Shown here: positions 13,401 to 26,677 of the stretch, in pieces | How positions within the stretch are numbered: position 1 is the stretch's first letter | How the letters are laid out: each line of letters begins with the position of its first letter | Source of the DNA: Acanthornis magna | Lineage: Eukaryota; Chordata; Aves; Passeriformes; Acanthizidae | NCBI GenBank assembly: GCA_036785705.1 | Contig: JAWUZG010000007.1 | Coordinates: 434,001 to 498,000, forward strand | Direction of reading: 5' to 3' | DNA: 64,000 nucleotides | Made by a program: the position numbers and the translations under genes | Notes under the pieces: model-generated | The model's input: the letters and a program-made list of their open reading frames with translations, nothing else | What the model was told of the DNA's origin: nothing | The model's database searches: none

Positions 13401-16400
13401 GGAGAAAAATAGAGATAGGATCCAGATATTTCATAGTTTGCCTCAATTGATTGTATTGGTGAAGAGGGACAGGAATTTGTGCCTTCTGTAGTATTTATTG
13501 ATGGAGCCCTACTAATGTGACTCAGTGGAGCTCATGCAGGTTGACTTATACAAATTTATAGCTCTACACTTATCCAGTTCCTTCCTCCCCTAAGTGTCTG
13601 GCTGTATTCAGGATATTTAGACCACTCACTGCTACTTCAGCAGCAAGAGTAATTCTGTATCTCCACCCTGCTATTAGGCCTGAAAAAAGTAGAGTATTAT
13701 TCCAATATCTTCTGTTGCACTATAAAAGTCTCTTAAGTGCTCTGTCCTAATTCCCTAAGTAACTTTCAAATCTGTAAAATCAGTACCCTGCCATCTTTTA
13801 AGTAATCAGCACTAGTTTGCTCATTCCAGTTCAAACTTGTCCTTTACATACTGTTTAAGTGTTTAAAATTCTGAACTCCCTCACATTTTCATTTGCTTTT
13901 AAGAATAATTTTTCTACTCTTATAGAAAAAGTGTGGAGAAAGCAAACTGTAAAATTTTCCTCTAAGACAAGAAGCATTGCTCAAATTGCAGTTATTGACA
14001 GAGACTTTGTTCTCAAAATTAATCATTAACCTCAAGACCCTTCCCTTTCCCTCCTCCAATAACCTTTTCTGATTCTAGGCCCAGCTGTGATTTAAAGGTT
14101 CTCCTTGTCACCCTTCAGGAGCCACATGTCCCCAGCACCTGTCTCCAATTCCTGCTGGATGATTTCTGTCAGAGACACTACTTCATTTCAGTGAAGCAAG
14201 CTGCTGCAAACTCTCAGGGCTCTTTGGATTAGAGTACCTTGCTGAAAAAAGTTAACAACTTATCTCGATCACAGGCACCCAACCCGGTACACGCATTCCA
14301 GAATCAATAATGCTTTTGACTGGCTTGCAACACACTGATATGTGTGCTGAACTCAGACTAAGGAGTGAGGAGGAGATAAAAAGGAGACAGGCAGACGTCA
14401 GCTCTCTGCCTTTTCAAACCTCTGGCTCTGAGTTAGGCTTCCTCTAAAGATAAAACAGTTGGAGGGCAGAAAGGCTTCTAGCACTAGGCAGGTGCTGAGG
14501 GCTATGTGTTAGAAGTCTTTGTCTCTTATTTCTGAATCTCTCATGTGCTGTGGTTGTTTTAACACAGCACTCTAAATGCAGACCTTAGTCACAATACACA
14601 GAGTTATGGAAAGTGCAGTTAGGGAGGAAGTCTAATCATCTCTTTTAGGAGAGACTGAAGAGGTTTGACATCTCATAGGTTTGGGTTTTTTGTTTTTGTT
14701 TTTTAATACCTACCTAATAAAGGACTCTATTACTGATCTCTGTTTTAGGGAATAGTCTGTACCAATAGCCTGAAAAGAGAGAAGGGGAGAATATAACTCT
14801 TTTCAGCAATGACCACAATTCCAGAGGAGTAGCACTCTTATTCCACTCTTTGCTCAAGTAAATGCATTACATAAATTGTAACTGAAATAACATAAAAGCC
14901 AGCATACTTCATATCATTACACAGTTACTCAAGATCTTTTACTTTTCAGCAATTCTGTAGCTCAGTATTTATTCCAAAGAGGCAGTGAGCTTCCCCTGGG
15001 CTGCTATGCACGGAAAGGATGGACAGGTTCCAAGTACTCTATCAAAACAGGGAACACCTGTCAAAGGATGAGTAATTTTGAGCAGCCCAGAAACAGTCCT
15101 TTACACCATGGGGAATTTTATCAGCAAAAAGATGGATTCCTGCATAGTTTGTATCTGAATTTTCATTGTTGATACCCATATACATAACTCATTTGGATGA
15201 AGAAAAGTTACCCATTTCCTAATAAATCTTCTTCTACAAACCTTAATTTCTTCTTGGTGCTGAGATTTACTACTGAGGTTGTATTTATGAGGTATTAAGG
15301 CATTTTAGGACACAGATGGATACTTAGGGAAGCTTGTCCTGTTCAAAAGCTCCTAGTTACCAAACTTCTAATGTAATTACATTTCTCAAGCTTGCTTTTT
15401 CTTCAACTGAACTTTTATTGAGCTTCATTTAAAAGATACACCTTTTTTTTTTTTTTTCCTGCTCTGGTTATAGTAAAGATCATTATACTGCAAACAATAC
15501 TTTTCTGACAACCATTCCAGGAAATGAAAAATAATATATGCAACATTACGTACGCAGCTGAGCTTGTACAATTCTTATTTTGGAAAGAGAAAACTAGCAT
15601 TATTTTCTTTAAAAATGGGCTCTTGTCATTTTTGCACTCTTACAGAAAATGGCTTTACCAGTTTATGACTCCTTCTGCCTGAAAGTGAAGTAGGAGGAAG
15701 CATAATTTTATATTTATGAATACTCCTGTAACTATCACTATAACACCCACAGAATTTGATTCAGTTATTTAAGGTTTTCTTGCCACTGTTTTACTTATTC
15801 AATGGTTATTTGTGCAGGTAAATTCCATTGTATATCAAAAATAGAATCTATTATAATTTTGAGTTGTTTGGGAGTTAACAAACTAAAATCTGAGAGCTGA
15901 AAAAAGTTAGGAGATGATATTCTGATTTTTATTAAAGATTAAACCTATTTGCAAATATAGCTTCCCTTCAAGTAATGATGATTAGTTTCTTTTTTGTGTT
16001 TTACATAAATCTGAAAGAATCAATCACCTTTAAGCAGTTTGCATTTAGGGACATCAGCTCTCAACCTTTTACATTTTACAATGTTTTTACATTAAAACTT
16101 CATATATTGTTTTAAAAATCTGACTTTCACAATACAAGATTCATTGTAATAGCATGATTTCAATGGCATTGTAGAGTCCAATATAAAGGCAGGACATGCC
16201 AGCACTGACTAGTAATCTACCCGAATTTGCAGAAAGCATTCTTCACCATGTAAACTGAAAAAATATTTTCCTAAAGAGTTTTCTTTTCAGTCTTGACAAG
16301 CATCTCTTTGCATGTTTCACCAGCATAATTGAAAAGAACTCTGTTAATAATCTGTGCTTGATATTGCTTTTATTTGATGCTTTAACTCTGCGATAGAAGC

Positions 16401-17430
16401 AGAGACATCACGAGAGAAGTGACACTCTCTAAGCATATTTACATCACGTTGCAGCTGGCAGTGTGGAAAGAAGATAACCTTATTCTTATCCTGTCAGACT
16501 ACAGACACTGCTCAAGAAAGGAGAAATGTTTCTCCCTTCTGTTATTGTTGCTTTTATTGTATCAAGCTTCAAACCTAAAGACATAGTTCTGGCAGACTGG
16601 TAGTCCACCCCTGTTCTCTGAAACCATGGACAAGATGTTTTTCAAATTCTGAAAAGAATTTAATTTAGTCAAGAGGTCAGTGAAAACAGATGGAAACATG
16701 AAAACCCTGATAAGGAAACTTGTATCTAAGAGCTGAATATTTCTTTCAGCATCTAAGTATGGACATAAATTCTTTTTTATAGCTATTATATCTAATTAGG
16801 CAAGCATATTTGACAAAGTTTATTACAAATCTACCTACTAATTTACCTGATGAAAATGTTCTTAATGCCTTTATTTAATTTCATTACATAGCCAGCTTGT
16901 CTCCTGGCCAAGCAAACTAATATGTTTGTATTGTGAGCTATGTTTTTGAAGCCTTTCCAAAAAGAGTTCAGTATCAGCCTAAGCAAGTCTTGCTTCCATC
17001 CAGAAACTGAAGAACTACACCTAGGGATTTATTTATTTTTCAAAGTCTGCTCTTTTCTAATTACAAACAGATGCCAGTTCTCACAAATTTGGTCATTACT
17101 CAGAATTTAATGTTTGTGGTTTTTGACCACTCTAGTCCTACACCATTTGTTGCAACAGTAAAATCTACTTTGGCAGCAGTGGAACATGGCCAGCTCTAAA
17201 GTAAAAGTGATGTGTATGAAAGGCGGCTCAGACTGCTCACTGAAGTGTTGGAAGTTGGTCATCCTCCAACACCCTACCTCAGTCAGGTGATTGTTTCTGT
17301 GGATTGATTGAAAGGGGGTAAGTATTACACAGGAAGGATATACAGGAAGGTGCAAACCAGCTTTTTGTTTAGTTTTTTGGTCGGTTGGTTTTTGTTTTGT
17401 TTTTTGGGTTGGGGTCTTTAAAAAAAAAGA
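10477..17430. other. AT-rich intergenic DNA, no gene seen
   Basis: No exon or RNA gene is recognisable. Open frames, including the 131-codon one at 12,911-13,306 on the minus strand, show no domain, no codon bias and no supporting splice signals. The right end (17,360-17,420) is a T/G-rich simple stretch followed by A-rich DNA. Confidence 0.6.
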
Positions 17431-17439
17431 GGAAAAAGT

Positions 17440-19625
17440 TATTTATTTCTCATCCAGAGTCTGAGGTCCTCATTTGAGGACTGGGTGTGTTACCCTTGAG
17501 GCAACTGAGGTTGCTCTTAATAAATCCCTTTGGGTAACTAGAGTGAAACGGCACTGAATGAGTGGTGTATTGGAGGTCTCCGGACCTCCCTTACTCTGCT
17601 AGCATCAGTCCATGGTTTGGTGGTTGGATTGGTGGCACTGGGAATTCCCAGTTGTCGCTCAGAGCTAAGTCCTGGGTTGTTGCGGTGGCTGAAACCATCT
17701 CGGAGAAGCTGAGAGATTCCCAGACTGGTCACACACTGCTGGGACAACTCTGAGGCAGGAAACACCCCCTGAGTGTTTATTGGATGGTCTGTCACTAGAT
17801 ATGTTAATCCTCCTATGTTGATTGGTTGCTGTTGTATCACTGACTCCTCCCTTCCCTTCTTCCCATTGGTTGTTGTATCACTTCCTCTGCCCCTCCCTTC
17901 TTCCCATTGGTTGTTGTTTTATCTCCCCTCCTTCTCCCCAACCCTATTGGCCCTAGACCTCTATATGAATGGCCACTCACAGCCATTTTTCCTCTTTTGC
18001 TGTTTGACCCCTTTGAGAATAAACCTTCTCAGAACTCCACGCGACTGAGCTCTCTGGTTCTTTGTCCCTGGTAACGCACGAGCCATCAAAGCTCTGGGGT
18101 GTGTGTGTGTGACTGTGCCGTCCACCAGCACGGGTGAGAGAAAGGGTCTGCTTGCACGGTGTCGAATGCACCGGCTGAGTGTCTCTGAGCAATAGAGACA
18201 CTTTTGGAACATGCAGAGGACCTATGCCACCCCACCACCGTCCCGTGTTACTGGGCTACTTGCAGGTGAGTCAATGCACGTGCAGTCTGGTTCTGGGATC
18301 TGGGAACTGATTTTATTCACTCTTGTAAGCGTTTGGTGTGAATTTTCAGTGTGTCAGGCAAAGCCTGATTAAAAGTGGAAATCCAAGATGATCAGCTTCC
18401 ATTTCCATAGGAGGGCTACCTTGAGCCTTCCACAGCTGTGTATGCATTAACTGGAAACATGCCACCTTCTGCATACTCTACAATGCATGACCAACTGTGG
18501 GGCTTTCAGGTGCATGGCATTCTCTCCACTCCATAGGATCCAAGCCTCCTGACCAGTATGCTGCCCTCTGGGTTAGGATCATGGCCCTTAGTTATCACCC
18601 ATGGTCAGCAAGACTCCTGGTCCCCAATATCCCCTTGCTTCTGTTTCACTCAACAAGATCCAGTCTCCCCCAGTAAGAGATACCCTCTAAACATATTTGG
18701 TTTCTGTCTCATTTCTAAGGTACTGCTCCTGTATTTGAGCAAGGGCTTCACCTCTGTAAGGGGCTGTGTGTGTTGTAGTTTGCTGAGCTCCACCCTGAAC
18801 ATATCTAAAGTTTCAGTTTTAATGAGGGGGCACAGTTTTACTTCATCATCGTTCCCCAAGTAATATACTTGGTATTTCTCCAATTTCTCAAGAGGGTATG
18901 GGGACTTGACATTTGAAATCATCCAAGATTTCCCTGTATCATTAGTACATGACTGCCATTCTCTAGTTTCTGGTTCCCTCCTGAGGGTTTCCTCTCCTTC
19001 CAATGACTTTTGTAGGGCTGACAAGAGTAACTTACTCATTTCCTTTTCTCTTCTTGTTGCCATTTGTTCTGCAGCAACCTGGGAGATCTCTCTCCCCAAT
19101 TGTTCTTGCAAAGATTTTACCAAATCTTGCATAGATTGCATAGTTTTACTCTCTTTGTTTTGAGCAGCTAATCATTCTTCCTGCACAGCTACCAGAGATG
19201 CACCCAGAATGGCACAGACAGCTGCCTTTCCTTTTAGAGGTTTTTATTTATTTGTCTCTTAGAATGGCATTTTGACCAGACACAACTTTTGAGTCATGCC
19301 AATTATGTGCCCAAATCCTAGCCAGGAGGATAAGTTTTATAGTTTTCTAATCTTATTAATAAGGGACTGTCCCCATTTGGATTGCCCTGGGTGATCATGT
19401 TTTTAAATTCAGTCATTTTTGCTCTCTGAGAGCTAATGTCCTTCTCTGCGCTTTCCTCTGAGGACAGGTGAAGTTTCCTCTGGGAGGAAGATCTTGTAAA
19501 AGTCTGGGCACTGTTGGTTAGTTGACCAAAGGATCCTGTCCATGATGTCAGTGAAATGTTGAAACCTGCCTCTGAGGCAAAGATAAAGTTTAACTGCACG
19601 GCCCAAGTAGTTTAGGAAAAGGTAC
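17440..19625 (-). pseudogene. Decayed endogenous retrovirus gag-like fragment, split by a solo LTR
   Basis: On the minus strand a 163-codon open segment (18,650-19,141) contains a glutamine/glutamate-rich helix followed by LEKYQVYYLGNDDEVKL. A second segment (19,318-19,599) ends in RLENYKTYPPG. Both resemble the N-terminal gag region of bird endogenous retroviruses. The frames are interrupted by stops and shifts, no pol or env follows, and no flanking LTR pair is attached. A solo LTR at 17,678-18,250 interrupts it. I recognise the family by look only. It is a dead remnant with no complete gene. Confidence 0.5.
17678..18250 (+). mobile_element. Solo LTR, type B, ERVK-like, 6-bp target duplication
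   Basis: It begins TGTTGCGG and ends GTGTTA. It is flanked by CTGGGT (17,672-17,677) and CTGGGC (18,251-18,256), a 6-bp target duplication with one mismatch, the size usual for ERVK/class II elements. Inside are repeated CCAAT-type blocks (CCCATTGGTTGTTGT), a TATA-like TATATGAA near 17,962 and an AATAAA signal at 18,018. A second copy in reverse orientation lies at 26,678-27,260 and fixes the ends. It sits inside the older minus-strand gag fragment. Confidence 0.85.
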
Positions 19626-19629
19626 AAGA

Positions 19630-20785
19630 TGCATAAGTAGAGTCATAGATTTTAAAAACCGTGTGACTTTGCTTTGAAGCAAAGGAAATAATCTAAATGC
19701 CATCTAAGTGACAACAGTGTAATATGAAAATATAGTTGGACTGGAAGAATATTTAATTAAGTTTTTCTTATCTTAAAATATATTATAATGTAATGTAACA
19801 TAGCATAATAAACATAACATACAGCATATTTACGATATTATAATAATTAATGGAATATAAATATGAAAACCCTTAAAACTGGTGGGTGAGTGTATTTTTA
19901 GAGTCTGAAATTGTGAACAATCTATTTTTTTAATCCATATAATACATGAGTAATAGGATGACACCACAAAGAACCAGCAGTAATCACAAATACCCTAGTT
20001 TCAGAAAGTTTTCTAGGAATGATTGAAACCGGGATAAATACAAAAAGGAAGTGAAAACCCAGATGTGTATATTTTTATTTTCTGTTTTTCAGGCTCCTTT
20101 ACCTAAAAATTAATTGCATTACATATGTCATGTACTATATTCATATGCATTTTAAAGCTTTTTGAAATTAAGCATCATAATAACTTTTAGTTAGGGGAAC
20201 AAGTGCTTGTACATGGAACTTTTGAGTTATTCTAAATTTTTTATTGATGATGAGTACTCATGATGGAGAAACAAAGCACTGCTCACAGAACACAAAAGAT
20301 TAAGAAGTCTACCAAAAGACATCGATACTTTTGGGAAAAATCAATGGGGTTGAAAAGAAATGTCAATTGTAAATCAACCCCAATGAGATTTTCAGATGTT
20401 TTCTAGAAAGTTTTTTTACTTCTTGAGTTCAAATATCAATATGCTTTTAAGATTTATTTTAGAATACACGTTTCAGAGCTACTCAGCTCACAATCTGGAC
20501 AGTCTTGATGAAGAATTTACCACCCATTTTAATGAGACAGATGTCCTCTGACATAGTAGGGAGGATTTGATCATTTGTTGGTCAGAAAAATATATTTTAA
20601 CACTGTCCAAGTATTCTGTTGACCACTTACATATTTTACAATATGTAAAATATGTTTTAGTAAAATCAGTAAAATCAGTAAAATCAGTTTTAATCATCCT
20701 ATGAACTATTATTTTCTTTGTAAAGTGGATTGGAAGATAAGCTTTCAAAGACTTTTGTGACTACAAATGCAAAAGTCCTTCCTAC
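19630..20785. other. AT-rich intergenic DNA with a short 9-bp tandem repeat
   Basis: No gene seen. Near 20,657-20,687 a 9-bp unit (AGTAAAATC) is repeated about three times in tandem. Confidence 0.55.
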
Positions 20786-20788
20786 TGA

Positions 20789-21010
20789 TCACAGAATTAT
20801 AGAATATAATCAGAAAATCATCTAGGTTGGAAAGACCTCTAAGGTCATTGAGTTCACCCTAACCTAACATTGCCAAGTCCACCACTAAACAATGCTCATA
20901 AGCTCCACTTCTACACATCTGTTAAATATCTCTAGGAATGGTGGCTCGACCATTTCCCTGGACAGCCTGTTTCACTGTTTTGGTGAAGAAATTTTCCTTT
21001 ATCTAATATC
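20789..21010 (-). mobile_element. CR1 LINE 3' end fragment
   Basis: The + strand opens with ACAGAATTATAGAAT, the complement of the CR1 tail. It continues with the CR1 3' region (GGTTGGAAAGACCTCTAAGGT and the following block on splitting old and new neighbours), so the element is on the minus strand and 5'-truncated. It is moderately diverged. Confidence 0.9.
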
Positions 21011-24000
21011 TTTCCTTTTTCTCTTTTGTTGTTGTTGTTGTTGCAGTGTTCAGGAACCCACGACACAGTTGACAAATCCCCTGAAAAAGCACACTCAGCC
21101 TCCTCTTCTAATTGCAGTTCAGCAGAACAAGGGGACGTCCTTAAATTAAGTTCCCTGTAAGTTCTTGCTTACAGGGGAATTCTGCCACAGAATATGACAA
21201 AACAGGTTCCATAAACACAAAGTGGTACCTGAACAGTACCACTCACTCTCTGCACACAGTAACTTCATCCTTCAACTTTCTTAAAGTTCTGACATCATTT
21301 GTCAGAGGCAAATGCCACATGTGCAGGGAAACGCTTTAGCAAAAATCATATTAGTTGAAAAGTTCTTTTCTCCTTTTACAAAAAAATGAGTTTGCCAGTT
21401 TCTTTACAGCATCTGATTAATAGTTTGTCCTAATTAGTATTGAAACAAACAGTATTTTTAGAAGTTTCAATGCACGAAATTTCAATTTTTTTTTTTATAT
21501 CTAGGCAGTACAAGTCTTCCTGATTGGTATAGCTAAGTCTGAAATATTTCTCTCACATTTTACAAATCCTTTCAGTTTGGCCTACTTTTTAGAAGGAACG
21601 ACGTCTTACCAGGTAGCATGTCTTTTGCACATTATTTTAGAATAAAAAGAGTTTCAGAACCTGTTCTAGACAGCCATTGAACTGACTGGGGTAAAAGAAT
21701 GAGAGTAATGACACTGAAAGATGGAACATTTCTTAGACTTGTGGTCAAACTAACAAGCAAAAAGCATATAAACTTCAAAATCAAGAGAACTCAGTGAGTT
21801 CAGGTCACAAATATCATCCATTTGAAAAGCAACTCCACAGTCTCAATAAAATGGATGTAATTGAACATGATTTCTTATTTCTGGATGAAATTTATGAAAC
21901 ATACGTATGTTTATGCCCTGTCACACCTTGCCCAGCCTCTTCCCAATAACAGAAATGTCCCTTGAGGCACATTTTAAATTTTAACCAATAATACTGTATT
22001 GCACTGATATTTAACAGTGGTATTTTAGCTTCCTGCTAATTAGGACAGCTAAAACTTTGCTTGGCTACAGCAAGAAGAAATATAAAAAAAAGAAATATTT
22101 CAGAACAAACAATGTCCAATCCATTACAAACAGATAACGCACAATCTTTTTCCTTTTTCTTTCCTCAGGCTCCACGCGTGTACAGAACACTTCAGAGGGG
22201 TTTGCTCTGTGTTAACAGTGCCGTCTAACAAGTCACATTTCCTCTGCTGAGAATGCTCATTCTCTTTCCATGCAGAGCTGAAGGCAGTGTCTCCCACAGG
22301 GGCTAGTAAAAATGTTGGCAGAATTATGATGTGTGTTTTGTACACATCAGCTCACAGAACTGGAAAGATGCACCCCTGAGATCAGCTTGTATTTTTCTGC
22401 AATCCACTTGAAAGTTTCAAGAAATTGTTGCTCTCTCTCCATTTCTTCTCCGTCTCTCCCCTTAGCAATAACTTCATGGATGCACATGTATATTTAGTCT
22501 CTGTAACTGTGAATTAATGTCACTTCTTAATAAAACTAATTGGCGTTATTCCTATGGCCTTTACTAGCATCAGATAAATGCAAAGGACAAGATTTTGAAA
22601 CACAATTAGGCACCAAAGGAATTACTTATTTTCCTCTTCACCCAATCATTAAAATCAGTGAAGAACAGCAAATTTGATAGAGTAAAACTGCGCAAATGAT
22701 AGACAACAGTGGTTGAATTATTAGAAGAGAAGGATCTTTAGCAATACTTTATTTCCCCATACCAAATGGGACAAAAAGGGAGCAGCACATGAAAAGAAAC
22801 CACTAAGGCATTACTCCAAAAAGTATCACTGGAGTGAAAATCTGTCCCTAGGATCTCTGCTGCCACTGCTAGAAATTGAAAGCATAATAGTATCACGTGG
22901 TTGGTTTTATGAGTTACTTGGAAGAGAAATAATAGTCACCGAGGCAGGGGGGTTTGTGGCATTTTTTGGGGGGCAGGTGGTTGTGTTGGTTTTGTTGGGT
23001 TGTTTTTTTTTTGTTTGTTTTTGGTGGTTTGGTTTTTGTTTGCTTTGTTTTGTTTGGGGTTTTTTTTTTGTTTTTGTTTTTGTGGGGTTTTGGGGGGTTT
23101 TTTGTTGTTGTTTTGGGGTTTTGTTGTTTGGTTTTGTTTTCTTTTGTTTGGGTTTTTGGTTTTTTGTTTGCTTGTTTTGTTTTGTTTTGAAATTTGTTTG
23201 CATATGAGGTTTTTTTTGGTTTTTTTCTTTGCATCTCAGTGACGCTGTTTCTGGTAAGCAGAAGTCAGAAAAACCATCCTCTGAGTTTTTTTCATTCCGA
23301 AAAAACAAATAAAATTTTTAAGGAAAAATACAGCTTTTTGAGCAGATTGAAAAGTAGAGAAGAAATTTGCAATTTTCTTCCTAAAGCTACATAGTCACTT
23401 TCCAGAAGGAAGAGTAATATTCTAAATAGACAAACATGAGAGAATAGATCAATGCATTTTTAAGAACTGGAAAAGATTGCACGTTGTCTGTGTGTGGAAA
23501 AAGCCAAGATTACCTGGTAGGATTTTGAGAAAGTTCTTTTGAGAAAGTTCAATATGACATAAGTCTTTTTTATTTCTGGAATCCCTCAGGTTTTTTCCTC
23601 AGAAGTAAAAGTTACAAAAGACAAAATAAGTTGAAAAGTAGCACTGTGTTCAGTCTGTAGGTCATTTACATTTATAATGTACTATTTGCATAGTAGAATA
23701 CAATTTAGTAATTGTTGAGACTGTCAGGATTCAGTTATTAAGAGTTCATGGAATCTGAAATATAATTGCAAATTTTGTGTACTCTGTGGTCTGAAAATTA
23801 GTTACTAAATGATTAAGAGTCCAGATTGTAGAAAACAGAGCAGTTACATGTCTCCAAGAAACAAACAAAATACCCCGTATTTAACATTTTAGAAAAAAGT
23901 GATTAAGCCAATTTCCTCAATTAAAAGCTGTCTTTATAGATGCATGAACATGAATTATGTATGTGTTTATAAAACTCACTGTAAGGTGTGATATGGATGA

Positions 24001-25275
24001 CAAAGTCAATACACAGAAAAATACAGCTTTTCTATTAAAAAAAATGTTTAACCTCTTAAAAGCAAGTTTTGAAGCCAAAATACTTTTTTATACTAATTTA
24101 AATATTATCCACATGGTTATTATGGCAAAATGTGGTGCATCAATGGTTTTGAAGGTAAGTGCACTACTTTCTTTCTCATACAATGTTATTTCAGTACTAT
24201 GGAAAACTGAAGATCTGAAAAGCTGAAGAAGAATACAACAAAACCTTGTATGTTTTAAGAGAAATCTGAATACTTCCTGTTGCTCTTTGACCCACAGATC
24301 TAATGCCACAAAGGGACCGCCATCTGTTAGAGGTTTAATGGGAGTTTGTACAGACCTACTTCAATTAACCACCCTGCAATAGCTTCTTAGTTCTCTGGTA
24401 AAACACAGAATCATGCGATGCAGATCGGGCTGCTGGCACATGTATTGGTCTGTGCCTACGCTCTTAACTCCTGCCTCCCTCTGAGATGTGGGAGGCCACG
24501 GCTTGTCCCTTCTCCAGTTTTATCTTGGGAGACAATGACTGCAATTAAACTCACACAAGAGACAGAAACTTTCTTCCTTCCACTTGTGCTGTGCTGCATC
24601 AGTCACAGGAAGCAAATTTCTCAAATCCGAAAACTAAATGGGATGGACTCTCAGCACAGGCTGCACGTGGTTAAGCAAAAGCAACTTCTGGGCAGTTTGT
24701 TTTACATGTGTGATAATTGATATTTGCTAGCAGCAGCCTCTGTCACAATCAGAAAGTGTTCTGTAATAATTAACAAGATGATAACACACATATCTGTGAC
24801 ACCATTATATTTCCTGTGGATTTTGAGAATGCAATGATTTGAATCAAATAAATGAAATTATATCTTTTTCTGTCACTGGGAATTTAACAACTTTACAAAG
24901 CCCTTTCACTTGTAGGAACAAAGAACTTTGTCATATGTATAAACATGCATGCATGCATGATAATTTAACTAGAATACAAGTTCCAATTTGAGTTAAGTTT
25001 GTACTTTATACCAAATGTGAACTGTTCTGCTTGCAGGAGTTTTAAAGGCCTGAAAGTGAACAGCAGTCAAAAATCAAAGCATCAGTCTATTTATAGTTTA
25101 CTTTTTTTCTAACAAGATATCATTTACTTCAGTGCAATATGCTTGGTTTTCTAGTAAATTGCATGCACTCTTTTCATGAAACTTTCTTTGTTCCACTTTT
25201 AGAAATAATTTCCACAACTAAACTTCACTAGTGTAAGTGATTAAGATGGAAACTATTCTTAGACATTTTGCTGAA
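21011..25275. other. AT-rich intergenic DNA
   Basis: Apart from the G/T-rich block listed separately, I see no gene or element. The 100-codon frame at 24,418-24,720 starts with a hydrophobic stretch but has no recognisable domain and no promoter or splice context, so it is not called. Confidence 0.55.
22945..23228. repeat. G/T-rich low-complexity block, strongly strand-asymmetric
   Basis: For nearly 280 bases the + strand is almost only G and T, with runs of G up to six and runs of T up to eleven. C and A appear only a few times. The open frames this produces on either strand (Phe/Gly/Val-rich or Lys/Pro/Thr-rich) are artefacts of composition. It is not a clean microsatellite; GTTTT and GGTTT units drift. 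Confidence 0.9.
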
Positions 25276-25280
25276 AATGT

Positions 25281-25408
25281 CACAGATTCACAGAATATTC
25301 AGTTGGAAAGGATCCACAAGGATCATCAAGTCTAACTCTTAAGTAAATGGCCCATACAGGGGTAGAACTCACAATCATGGTGTTATTAGCACAATGCTCT
25401 CAGAAATG
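25281..25408 (-). mobile_element. CR1 LINE 3' end fragment
   Basis: The + strand carries CACAGATTCACAGAATATTC, then a CR1-type GTTGGAAAGGATCCACAAGG block and a short old 3' region. It is minus-strand and heavily truncated. Confidence 0.75.
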
Positions 25409-25817
25409 CTTGTCACTTTTAAAAAAATCTTTTTAGCCTATGGGAGAGACACCAATCTGATTTTCATTTATGCCTCAAAACACGCTATACATTAGGTGAA
25501 CAATTCCTTTAGGGCGGAATACACGCCGGGAGCTCTCTGCCCCGGGAGGCTTCGCCTGGCCCCGGTCAGGGCACAGAAAGCCTTCCCCGGCCGGGCTGGA
25601 AGCGACCCTCCCTTGCCGGGGGCACATCCCCGGATGCCCGGGAAAAAATGCTCGGGAAATCGAGCTAGGGAGGAGGCTGAGCGCAGAGCAGCACTGAGCT
25701 CCACACAGCCGCCGCCATTTTCTCGGGCCCTGTGAGGGAGCAGCTTTCGCCTCCAGGCTCAGCTCGGCTTCCCTCCCTCGCTCGCCTTTTTCTCCCGGCA
25801 GGCGGTACTGCTTCTTC

Positions 25818-26320
25818 TGATTCGCCCCAAGCAGGCCCAGAGACACTTCAGAGACAAAGTCAAAGAAGTGGGTATTTTCTTTATTCGGCGCACCGAGTGT
25901 GGGTGATTCACTCCTCCAAACACACACACACCCCAGCACTTCCAACACACAGTATTATGAGTAGCATTCATGAATTCATTACATTCGCTGGAATAGGAGT
26001 GGTTATACAAATTATTTCTCGGAAATCATTAATATCATTAGTGTGTGTGCCAACACATGCGCTGTGTGTCCTGGTGGTCTTTGGGGGTCTTCTCGTGATG
26101 AAGATCTGGTAGTCTTCATCACAGTGCACTTTTCACCTTGCTCTCTGGAGCATGCATAGTCCTTGGTGGGTGATTCAGCAGGTTCTGTGCTGGCCTTAAG
26201 CAGATGCTTGTCCCTCTGATCTTGAAAAGATAAAGGGAATCCTGGTTTTCTAGGTCTAGAATTCACATATTCTGTCTCTCAATAGTTAACTTGAGTTACC
26301 TATTGACCAACCCTTTCTCA
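25818..26320 (-). mobile_element. Solo LTR, type C, nested, ERV1-like, 4-bp target duplication
   Basis: It runs TGATTCG...TTTCTCA on the + strand, between CTTC copies at 25,814-25,817 and 26,321-26,324. The empty site in the related element near 63,890 reads continuously across this point, so both ends are exact. A 4-bp duplication is usual for ERV1/class I. The AATAAA signal is on the minus strand (complement at 25,880-25,885), setting orientation. It contains an AC-rich stretch near 25,920. Confidence 0.85.
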
Positions 26321-26677
26321 CTTCCCGGGCTGTGTTCCCTGTCCGCCCCTGTCCTGCACTGCTTTGCCGTTTCCCCGAGGCAGCTCCGTGGCCGCCACAG
26401 CCTCGTGCTCTGCTGTTTCCCCGGCGGAGCAGCCGCCGCTGCCGCTGCCAAGAGCCGCGCCCCGAGCCTGCCAGCCGCAGCTGCTCCCCGAGTGTGCCCG
26501 TGGCCGCGGCAGGCTGTTCTTCACCCACGGCAGGGACACGCAGCTGCTGCTGGTGGCAAATGGCGCCCAACCCACCAAGGGAACGACGCAGACTCCTCAC
26601 AGCTCGCAGCGCACACGCTCCCTCTGCCAAACTCCCACCGATGGGCGCCCAGGCTACAGCAGTAATGATCTGTCTGG

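Noticed and set aside
22907..23308. 133-codon minus-strand frame rich in Lys/Pro/Thr/Asn and matching + strand Phe/Gly frames
   Set aside because: Produced by the G/T-only composition of the block; no start context or domain.
24418..24720. 100-codon frame with a hydrophobic start
   Set aside because: No domain, promoter, splice pairing or neighbour supports it.
26553..26567. TGGCGCCCAAC, like a tRNA-Lys primer-binding site
   Set aside because: It lies upstream of the AATAAA signal within the LTR-like unit, in the wrong place for a primer-binding site; the other copy matches only the first nine bases.
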